Assembly (NCBI GenBank): GCA_016714895.1
Contig: JADKBV010000011.1
Location: 1,178,001 to 1,242,000, forward strand
Source of the DNA: Saprospiraceae bacterium
Lineage (GTDB): Bacteria > Bacteroidota > Bacteroidia > Chitinophagales > Saprospiraceae
Reading direction: 5' to 3'
DNA length: 64,000 nt
Shown here: positions 8,960-16,008 of the stretch, piece by piece
How positions within the stretch are numbered: the stretch's first letter is position 1
Layout: every line of letters begins with the position of its first letter
Position numbers and translations under genes: made by a program
The notes under the pieces: model-generated
Told to the model about the DNA's origin: nothing
Database searches by the model: none
The model's input: the letters and a program-made list of their open reading frames with translations, nothing else

Positions 8960-9792
8960 TGCCACTTTCCGGTCCTATAGGTGTTTTTGATTCTGGATAC
9001 GGAGGACTGACTATACTCAAAGATATTGTGCATCGTCTCCCGGATTACGATTATTTGTATCTGGGAGATAATGCACGATCGCCTTACGGAACGAGATCAT
9101 TTGAAACCGTATACCAATATACCCTGCAATGTGTCAAATGGTTTTTTGACAAAGGTTGTCCTTTGGTTATTTTGGCATGCAACACTGCTTCAGCTAAAGC
9201 ATTAAGAACCATTCAACAGAATGACCTGCCAAATATAGCACCTTCCAACAGAGTGCTGGGTGTCATCAGACCTACGGCAGAAGTTATAGGCGAATACAGC
9301 AAAACAGGAAATGTTGGTGTTCTCGCTACCAAAGGAACCGTTCTTTCAGATTCTTACGTTCTGGAAATCCAGAAGTTTTATCCCGGTATCCGTGTGTATC
9401 AGGAAGCGTGTCCGATGTGGGTTCCTTTAATTGAAAATAATGAACATATTTCATCAGGTGCTGACTACTTTATCCAAAAAAATGTAGAACAACTTATTGC
9501 TCAGGAAAAAAATATTGATACTGTTTTGTTGGGATGTACCCATTATCCGCTGATTACAAATAAAATATCTTCTTATCTTCCAAAAGGTGTTAAGGTCATT
9601 TCACAAGGAGACATAGTTGCAAATAGTTTACAACAATATCTGGATCATCATCCTGAAATTGAAACCAGATGCACCAAAGGAAGCAACCGTGTGTTTTTTA
9701 CGACTGATTCTACTGAGGATTTTGACAACCATGCCAGCCATTTTTATGGAGCTTTTGTGCAGTCAAAACACCTCGACATCGTAAAATTATAA
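8959..9792 (+). CDS. murI: Glutamate racemase
   Basis: 277 residues, the usual size. The enzyme interconverts L- and D-glutamate in the cytoplasm, supplying D-Glu for peptidoglycan. 'GPIGVFDSGYGGLTIL' holds the first catalytic loop with the conserved Asp and Ser, and 'YLGDNARSPYG' follows. The two catalytic cysteines lie in 'VILACNTASAKAL' and 'LLGCTHYPLI'. All expected residues are present. It is translationally coupled to the upstream Skp gene by a 1-bp overlap. Confidence 0.97.
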   Translation: MPLSGPIGVFDSGYGGLTILKDIVHRLPDYDYLYLGDNARSPYGTRSFETVYQYTLQCVKWFFDKGCPLVILACNTASAKALRTIQQNDLPNIAPSNRVLGVIRPTAEVIGEYSKTGNVGVLATKGTVLSDSYVLEIQKFYPGIRVYQEACPMWVPLIENNEHISSGADYFIQKNVEQLIAQEKNIDTVLLGCTHYPLITNKISSYLPKGVKVISQGDIVANSLQQYLDHHPEIETRCTKGSNRVFFTTDSTEDFDNHASHFYGAFVQSKHLDIVKL

Positions 9793-10164
9793 CTTCTTAT
9801 TTTCGTTTTCCTTTAGATGGTTTGCTCTTCAAAATAGTTGAATTCCACCAAGAATGAGTTGATGAACCAACATGCTTCATTTTTAAAGTGATAAGCAACG
9901 CTTGCATTGATTTTTATTTATTTTTTTGTTAATATCGGATAGAAGTTATTTCGTACCTATCCGATATTGTATCTTTGGGTTAAATATGGATTTTTTTATT
10001 GGTTTATGATGTTTATAAATTCATTTTGGTTTGTAAAAACAAAGTTGAATAGTAAGTATATTAAGTTAAAAAGCGTCTTTACGTATTGACTTGAGGATTA
10101 TCAATAAAAGGTATTTGATTTTAAAATATTTGGAAAATATAAGTTTTAAGAAAAATTAATCGAT
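9793..10164. other. 372-bp intergenic region between murI and the Fic gene
   Basis: This AT-rich spacer shows no credible coding frame. It holds a perfect 12-bp inverted repeat (9931-9968) and, just after it, a TATCTTTG -7-like box on the plus strand (9970-9977). If that box is a promoter, the Fic mRNA leader would be about 180 nt. Confidence 0.6.
9931..9968. repeat. Perfect 12-bp inverted repeat upstream of the Fic gene
   Basis: The arms AATATCGGATAG (9931-9942) and CTATCCGATATT (9957-9968) are exact complements around a 14-nt centre. No T-run follows on either strand, so it is not a normal terminator. A TATCTTTG box begins 2 bp after the right arm, so an operator overlapping a promoter is the best guess. 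Confidence 0.7.
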
Positions 10165-11130
10165 ATGAAATGGTATTACGATCCTTTACTATTAGAAGAT
10201 CAGGACCAGATTTTATCAAGGCTTGAATCGAAAAAAGCGATGCTTGATGCATCCAGGCCTTTACCTGATTTTGTTCTGCAGCGACTTACTTCCGATATAG
10301 CTATTGAATGGACCTATCACTCAAACAGTATTGAAGGAAATACCCTGAATCTCAACGAAACAAGAATAGTATTGGAGCAGGGTTTGACCATTCATGGCAA
10401 AAGCCTTCGTGAACATTTCGAAGTTGTTAATCACCATAATGCCATAGAATATATTTCTGCATTGATACATCCGAATTATAAAATATCTGAACGAGACATT
10501 CTTGATATTCACAGAATTGTATTGACCAATATAGAAAAAGAATTTTCGGGCAGATATCGAAATGGTGGGGTTCGTATCGTCGGCGCTAATTTTATTCCGC
10601 CTAATGCCCTGAAAGTTTCTGACCTGATCCATGAATTGCTGCAACAGACAACAATATCCATGCTGGAATGGCCGGTGGCATGGGTTGTTACCCTTTTTCA
10701 TCACCATTTTGTGCATATTCATCCTTTTTTCGACGGGAATGGCAGGACTGTTCGCCTGCTTATGAATATATTGCTGATGAGCAAAGGATATCCTCCTGCC
10801 ATTATTCTGCAGCAGGACAGAAAAAAGTATTATTTGGCATTAAATCAGGCGAATAATGGCAAATATGACAAATTGTTTTTATTGATTTTGCAGGCAATGG
10901 AAAGATCGTTGTCCATTTTTTTGGATGCTCTTCCTTCAAAAGAAAATGATGATGATTATGCACCGATTTCTATGATCGTTTCCGAGCCCTCTGTTCCATA
11001 TGGTCAGGAATATGTAAGTTTGCTGGCAAGACGCGGATTAATCGATGCTTACAAAGATGGCAGAAACTGGTTCACCAAAAAAAGTGCCGTTTTGGATTAT
11101 TATCATAAAATAAATCACATCGACAAATGA
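10165..11130 (+). CDS. Fic-domain protein (AMPylator-type), class II with N-terminal inhibitory helix
   Basis: 321 residues. The Fic active-site loop HPFFDGNGRTVR spans residues 186-197 with catalytic H186 and matches HPFx[D/E]GNGRxxR. An inhibitory motif of the (S/T)xxxE(G/N) form, 'SNSIEGN', lies near residues 53-59 with E57, so this is a class II Fic protein whose own N-terminal helix blocks ATP. The C-terminal 50 residues ('YGQEYVSLLARRGLIDAYKDGRNWFTKKSAVLDYY') resemble a small winged-helix or MerR-like DNA-binding domain, which is common in this chromosomal Fic subfamily. The expected reaction is transfer of AMP to a hydroxyl side chain. The target is unknown, and no antitoxin gene is adjacent. 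Confidence 0.92.
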   Translation: MKWYYDPLLLEDQDQILSRLESKKAMLDASRPLPDFVLQRLTSDIAIEWTYHSNSIEGNTLNLNETRIVLEQGLTIHGKSLREHFEVVNHHNAIEYISALIHPNYKISERDILDIHRIVLTNIEKEFSGRYRNGGVRIVGANFIPPNALKVSDLIHELLQQTTISMLEWPVAWVVTLFHHHFVHIHPFFDGNGRTVRLLMNILLMSKGYPPAIILQQDRKKYYLALNQANNGKYDKLFLLILQAMERSLSIFLDALPSKENDDDYAPISMIVSEPSVPYGQEYVSLLARRGLIDAYKDGRNWFTKKSAVLDYYHKINHIDK

Positions 11131-11156
11131 TTTTTTTGAATGAATCTTGTTGTTAA

Positions 11157-11177
11157 ATAATCTGTTTTACAGATTAT
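11157..11177. repeat. Short hairpin after the Fic gene, weak terminator candidate
   Basis: ATAATCTG and CAGATTAT pair perfectly around a TTTTA loop and are followed by a T-rich stretch (CATATTTTTATC). The stem is AT-rich and short, so termination would be weak. Confidence 0.35.
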
Positions 11178-11214
11178 CATATTTTTATCAAAATAATTTT
11201 TAAAAATAATTGTC

Positions 11215-11620
11215 ATGGATAAACCTCAGGACATTTTACAATATAATGAAAGTCAGCTTCCAACTGATAAGGAAATCTGTCATTTATTATCGGAAATCAT
11301 AGCGGAACATCTTCCGGAAGCTGAAAATAAAATCTGGCATGCACATCCTGTCTGGTTTTTGGATGGTAATCCCATTGTAGGATACAGTAAACAAAAAAAA
11401 TGGTATCCGGTTGATGTTTTGGAGCGGCGCTGATTTTGAAGAGCCATCACTTATGTCCGGAACCGGAAAATTCAGGGATGCTTCTGTATTTTTTAATTCC
11501 GCAGATGAAATTAAAAAAGAAACCTTGGTTCGTTATCTGGAAAAATCCCGAAAAATACAATGGGACTATAAAAATATTGTCAAAAGAAAAGGCCAACTGG
11601 TGCGATTGACGGATTTTTGA
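11215..11620 (+). CDS. DUF1801-family protein, single-base frameshift near 11400
   Basis: The frame from the ATG at 11215 stops at 11433. The homologous continuation is in the +1 frame: 'GIRLMFWSGADFEEPSL' ... 'GTGKFRDASVFFNSADEI' ... 'WDYKNIVKRKGQL', ending at 11620. Joined, they give about 134 residues, a normal DUF1801 (YdhG-like) length. The break lies in the A8 run 11393-11400; removing one base restores a continuous 'VGYSKQKK-GIRLMFWSG'. The family is a small alpha/beta domain of unknown function, and the Trp/His-rich surface is conserved. The downstream half shows no decay, so a sequencing insertion or a recent mutation is likely. It is not two genes, because each half lacks the other half of the fold. 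Confidence 0.8.
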
Positions 11621-11645
11621 TTAAAGTTTGGATATCAAAAATCTG

Positions 11646-13076
11646 CTACTCAATTATTATGGTTGCTATTGAGTGGGGCGGACTTTGAAGTTTGGTACCC
11701 TTTTGTTTTAACATCAATTCATATTCAAAACTTTCTTCTGTTTTATTCATAACGACCACCCATATCTTACCATCGGGATTTTGAAAAGCGGTGGTTAACA
11801 ATTGACCTCTGTTTGAAGAAGAAATTATCCTTTTTGCTCCGGGCTGAAGGAATTTTGAAAAGTGGCCTATATAATAAAAGGAATTCATCTGATGAAGTGA
11901 ATTTTCATTGGTTTTGGCATGAACGGGGGCAAAACAGAAATTATTTACGTGATTAGGACCACCTTTTTCATCTAATAAAATATTCCAATCTGTCCAGGCC
12001 ACGGCACCGTTGTTAAAATCCTGAATCATATTTTCACCATAGTTTTCACCCCATTGCCATTCATCAAAGGTCTTCCAGTCAAAAGGATAGTTGCACGCTT
12101 CGGTCAGTAATAATTTGTGATCGGGAAAGGATTCATAAACTCTTCTGACATTGTCGTATTGCCGCATACCATTCCAGACTTCATACCAGTGAAATCCTAT
12201 CCCCCAGATATATTTAGCAGCCTTTTTGTCATTCAGGTAGGTCGATGCTCTTTGGTAGATCAAATCTCTGTTGTGATCCCAGGCTATCAATTTAATGTTT
12301 TTCATTTTATTTTTGTGTAAAGCCGGACCCAAATGATTTTTTATAAAGTCAAGTTCTTCCTCAGCCGTGTAAATGCATGATTCCCAGGTTTGTTTTGCCA
12401 TTGGTTCATTCTGGACAGAGATGCCCCACAAAGGAATACCTGAATTTTCATATCCATTGATAAATTTTATAAAATAATTTGCCCAAACAGGATAAAACTC
12501 CGGTTTAAGTTTTCCGCCCTGAAGCATATGATTATTGTCCTTCATAAATGCGGGTGGACTCCAGGGACTTGCAAAAAGTTTGATGTTTTTCTGAACTTTC
12601 ATAGCCTCTTTGATCATGGGGATTTTAAATTTTTGATCATGATCCAATGAAAATGTCGATAAAGTTTTGTCGCCTTCTTTCACATAAGTATACATGTCGG
12701 AAGAAAAGTCACAGGAGTTGATATTGGTTCTCAAAAAGGTGTAATTAATCCCTTTTTCAGGATGAAAATACATTTCGATAAGTTCTTTTTGTTTGTCTTT
12801 TGACAATTTATAGAAGGTTTCGGCGCTTGCGTCAGTGATTGCACCACCAATGCCTTCCATGGTCTGAAAAGTATGGGTAGGATCGACAAAAATGATTACT
12901 TCATTCTCAAAAGGCTGATCGGTAAGGACAAATGGATGATTTTCTGTTAACGACATCCTGTTGTTGCCTTCTTTTGAAGTCATGTACATTTTTGCACTAT
13001 TTTGACTTGCTGCCGTGAGCCCGGAAATCAAAATGCCACAAATAATAAAAAACTGAAAAATAGATTTTACTACCAT
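11646..13076 (-). CDS. Glycoside hydrolase family 30, secreted
   Basis: 476 residues. A signal peptide precedes about residue 25. The GH30 landmarks are 'QTMEGIGGAITDASAETFYKLS' near 71-92, 'FASPWSPPAFMKDN' near 168-181, the acid/base Glu in 'GISVQNEPM' (E224), and the nucleophile Glu in 'LLLTEACNYP' (E326). A C-terminal beta-sandwich follows ('SSNRGQLLTTAFQNPDGKIWVVVMNKTEE'). The family includes beta-glucosylceramidases, beta-1,6-glucanases and xylanases. The wider context (SusCD, PKD lipoprotein, a second GH30) suggests a beta-glucan, possibly beta-1,6-linked; this is inference. It is the last gene of the PUL operon and its start overlaps the previous GH30 stop by 7 bp. Confidence 0.93.
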   Translation of the reverse strand: MVVKSIFQFFIICGILISGLTAASQNSAKMYMTSKEGNNRMSLTENHPFVLTDQPFENEVIIFVDPTHTFQTMEGIGGAITDASAETFYKLSKDKQKELIEMYFHPEKGINYTFLRTNINSCDFSSDMYTYVKEGDKTLSTFSLDHDQKFKIPMIKEAMKVQKNIKLFASPWSPPAFMKDNNHMLQGGKLKPEFYPVWANYFIKFINGYENSGIPLWGISVQNEPMAKQTWESCIYTAEEELDFIKNHLGPALHKNKMKNIKLIAWDHNRDLIYQRASTYLNDKKAAKYIWGIGFHWYEVWNGMRQYDNVRRVYESFPDHKLLLTEACNYPFDWKTFDEWQWGENYGENMIQDFNNGAVAWTDWNILLDEKGGPNHVNNFCFAPVHAKTNENSLHQMNSFYYIGHFSKFLQPGAKRIISSSNRGQLLTTAFQNPDGKIWVVVMNKTEESFEYELMLKQKGTKLQSPPHSIATIIIE

Positions 13077-14518
13077 AATAATGTGTGTATAGATGCAGGT
13101 CTTAGATTTACTGAAAAGGAGCGATTTCCGGATTTTATATTTATGGGTTTGTTGACGGAACTTTCATTCATGATAAACAAAACTGTTTTTCCATCAGGTC
13201 TTAAAAATGCAACATTCGGAGAAGATTCAAAATATGAGGAAAAAATTCTTTTTGATCCCGGAACGATAAATTTAGACATATGGGCAATCAAATAGTAACT
13301 CACATTATAAGCATACAAATCTTTGTCGATGGTGATAGCGCCTTTACATAAACTGCAACCACCGGGAGTGTAAGGACCATATGCCGGATTGGTGGCAAGG
13401 TTCCATTCCAGCACAACTTTTGCCCAGTTTCTGGTAGCTCCGATGAGCAGATTACGGCTGTGCCATTTTAAATCATCAGAAAAACTGCTGTTGGCTCCGG
13501 TCCATTGTTCGGTAAAATAGATGTTTTTTTCAGGAAATTCGTTGTGAACAACACTTAAAGCACTAATGTCTCCGGCATAAAGGTGAAAAGCTGAACCGTC
13601 GATATAGGGTTTTGCTACACTGTCTCTTAAAATTGTTAAAGGGTAATCATACTGATCGCAATTATGATCCCAAATGACTATTTTGGTGGTAATGTTGCCG
13701 GTTTTAAAAAGGGGGCCCACATGATTTTTAATAAATGCTGCCTGTTCCGTTGCAGACATTAACATACTTGGATTGTTTCCTCCGTGTTGTGGTTCATTTT
13801 GTAAGGTGAGGGCGTCAATTTTGATCCCTTCGTTTGCCATACTTTGGATATATTTCAACAAATACCGGCTGTAAACATCATAACATTCCTGTTTGAGCGA
13901 GCCACCCACACTGCTGTTGTTTGTTTTCATCCATTTTGGGGGTGACCATGGTGAGGCCATGATTTTGATATCAGGCTGAATCGTCAGGATTTCTTTTAAA
14001 ACCGGAATCAGATATTTTTTATCCTGACTGATATCAAATGCAGACAAATCGAAATCTGTCTGACCGGAAGGCAAATCATTGTAGGAAAATACCTTTTCGT
14101 CCAAATCGGATGCTCCGATGCTGATGCGAAGATATGAGACACAATTTCCATTTTGACAATCAAAAAGGTGATTCAATACTTCTTTTCTGACGGTGGCGTT
14201 CATGCCGTAGAGATTTAATGCACTTGCGCCGGTGAGAGAATATCCGAAACCGTCCATTGTTTGAAAAACCTGTTTTTCATCCAAGGTTATTGTTGCAGCT
14301 GATTCAGATGGAATGTTTGCTGATACTGTATCAATCCTAAATAAAACCGATTTGTCAAAAGAGGTTTGTGCGATGACAATTTTATCCTTTTCCGGTGTCT
14401 GGTCTTTACCTTCATTGCCTTTTGTGCATCCGGAAAAAATCAGAAATATTGTATATCCGAAAACCAAAAAAATAAAATGACTATATTTGTTTTTTATAAA
14501 AACCATATCAGTATCCAT
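13070..14518 (-). CDS. Glycoside hydrolase family 30, lipoprotein
   Basis: 482 residues. The N-terminus ends in a lipobox, 'FSGC', with C31 the likely lipid-modified residue, so the enzyme is probably membrane-anchored, possibly on the surface. The GH30 landmarks are 'QTMDGFGYSLTGASALNL' near 86-103, 'MASPWSPPKWMKTN' near 187-200, the acid/base E242 in 'LQNEPQ' and the nucleophile E337 in 'YFTEQWTGA'. It is only moderately similar to the downstream GH30, so the pair is an old duplication or brings complementary endo and exo activities. The start overlaps the SusD stop by 11 bp. An alternative ATG four codons later (14506) is possible. Confidence 0.93.
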   Translation of the reverse strand: MDTDMVFIKNKYSHFIFLVFGYTIFLIFSGCTKGNEGKDQTPEKDKIVIAQTSFDKSVLFRIDTVSANIPSESAATITLDEKQVFQTMDGFGYSLTGASALNLYGMNATVRKEVLNHLFDCQNGNCVSYLRISIGASDLDEKVFSYNDLPSGQTDFDLSAFDISQDKKYLIPVLKEILTIQPDIKIMASPWSPPKWMKTNNSSVGGSLKQECYDVYSRYLLKYIQSMANEGIKIDALTLQNEPQHGGNNPSMLMSATEQAAFIKNHVGPLFKTGNITTKIVIWDHNCDQYDYPLTILRDSVAKPYIDGSAFHLYAGDISALSVVHNEFPEKNIYFTEQWTGANSSFSDDLKWHSRNLLIGATRNWAKVVLEWNLATNPAYGPYTPGGCSLCKGAITIDKDLYAYNVSYYLIAHMSKFIVPGSKRIFSSYFESSPNVAFLRPDGKTVLFIMNESSVNKPINIKSGNRSFSVNLRPASIHTLLW

Positions 14519-15974
14519 CGTTTTGTGTTAACTTGGAATTTTTATCTATTTCAGCCTGAGGAATTGGCCACAATAACCTGTTTTCGGTAAGATTATAACC
14601 GATTTTATTTCCGGTGTGGTCGATAGCATTGTTCATCACTTCAATGGCTGTTCCCGTTCTTTTTAAATCAAACCACCGTATTCCTTCAAAAGCCAGTTCC
14701 AGCCGTCTTTCTTTGAGTATGGCATTACGAAGAGCAGCTTTTTCAGAAATATTAACCGAAGGAAGATTGACTCTTGTTCTGATACGGTTCAGCAATTCCA
14801 GGGCACCACCCGCATTGCCGGTTTCATTTAATGCTTCCGCTTTGAGTAAAAGGATATCAGCCAGTCTTATAAATATATAATTTTGATCACTTCCATCACC
14901 GACTTTTCTGTATTTATTGATAAATGGGTATTTGGTCTGTGGATAATGAATATCTGACCATTTTCCTGACACGTCACCATAAATGATACTGGATTCATAT
15001 CTGATGATGTCATTTTCTTTTTGAAAAGCTGCTACCAGGTCATTGGCAGGCAGATTAAACTTTTTCCAATCCAAACCTCTGAAAATATTAATACCCCAGT
15101 TTCCGTCCTGTGCTCCACCGTTATAATTGATTTCAAATATGGATTCGGCTGAGTTTTCATGAGCATTATCCCACAAGAAGTCATAACTTGTAAGTAAACT
15201 GTAAGGGCCGGAGATAACCAGGTCACAATATTGATTTACTTTATTCCAATCAACAGGCGTTCTTGTGGCATACACTTTTGCCATTAAAGCGTGTACAGCA
15301 CCTTTTGTGGCAAATCCTTTATGAAGGGCACTGACTTTTACGTATGATTCAGCCGTACCGAGATCTGTAATGATCTGATCATAAATCTGGTCTGCCGGTG
15401 CTCTTGCCGGAAATATGACTGCATAAATTTCATCCAGTTTATCTGCACTTATGGATTTTACGGTTGTCAATTGCAATGGAACATCTCCCCACAACTGAAC
15501 CAGTTGAAAATACATAAAAGCTCTTATAAAGGAAGCTTCTCCCAAAATTTCGTTTTTTCGTCCCGGTGGCAAATCTGCGTCTTTGATATCATCTAAGTTG
15601 TTGATGATATTATTGACTTTACCTATGGTGCTGTACAGGTAGCGCCAGTCACGACTTACGTTGGAATTTGTAGCATCCAGCATAAAATCGTCAATCTGAA
15701 AATTGGCAGGATTATCACCACCGGCGTAGGCATCGTCTGATTGTGCGTCTCCGTTGACAAAATAATCCAATTGAAAATATTCATTTTGGAAATCTTTGTA
15801 AGCGCCGCTCAAAGCAGACTCAAGTTCGTTGGGTGATTTAAAAAACACAGAATCAGAAGAAGTATTATTGACAGCAACTCCGTTTGATTCCGGTTGTAAT
15901 TCTAAAAAATCTGAACAGGATGAAAGTAATATTACTGTCCAAAAAATGATAAAAAATATATTTTTCAGGTTCAT
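14508..15974 (-). CDS. SusD/RagB-family surface glycan-binding lipoprotein
   Basis: 488 residues from the ATG at 15974, which gives a proper lipoprotein signal 'MNLKNIFFIIFWTVILLSSC' with C20 as the lipidated residue. The in-frame ATG 45 bp further upstream would bury the signal. The family features are 'SALSGAYKDFQNEYF' near the start, TPR-like helices with 'GEASFIRAFMYFQLVQLWGDVPL', and the C-terminal SusD signature 'NYIFIRLADILLLKAEALNETGN' followed by 'ILKERRLELAFEGIRWFDLKRTG'. SusD forms a lid over the SusC transporter and binds oligosaccharides. It lies 34 bp after SusC and overlaps the GH30 lipoprotein gene. Confidence 0.96.
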   Translation of the reverse strand: MNLKNIFFIIFWTVILLSSCSDFLELQPESNGVAVNNTSSDSVFFKSPNELESALSGAYKDFQNEYFQLDYFVNGDAQSDDAYAGGDNPANFQIDDFMLDATNSNVSRDWRYLYSTIGKVNNIINNLDDIKDADLPPGRKNEILGEASFIRAFMYFQLVQLWGDVPLQLTTVKSISADKLDEIYAVIFPARAPADQIYDQIITDLGTAESYVKVSALHKGFATKGAVHALMAKVYATRTPVDWNKVNQYCDLVISGPYSLLTSYDFLWDNAHENSAESIFEINYNGGAQDGNWGINIFRGLDWKKFNLPANDLVAAFQKENDIIRYESSIIYGDVSGKWSDIHYPQTKYPFINKYRKVGDGSDQNYIFIRLADILLLKAEALNETGNAGGALELLNRIRTRVNLPSVNISEKAALRNAILKERRLELAFEGIRWFDLKRTGTAIEVMNNAIDHTGNKIGYNLTENRLLWPIPQAEIDKNSKLTQNDGY

Positions 15975-16008
15975 TTGAAATGATTTAATTTTTGTAAACC
16001 GAATGTAA

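Noticed and set aside
11411..11620. Independent 69-residue gene after the DUF1801 start
   Set aside because: It is the second half of the DUF1801 fold displaced by one base.
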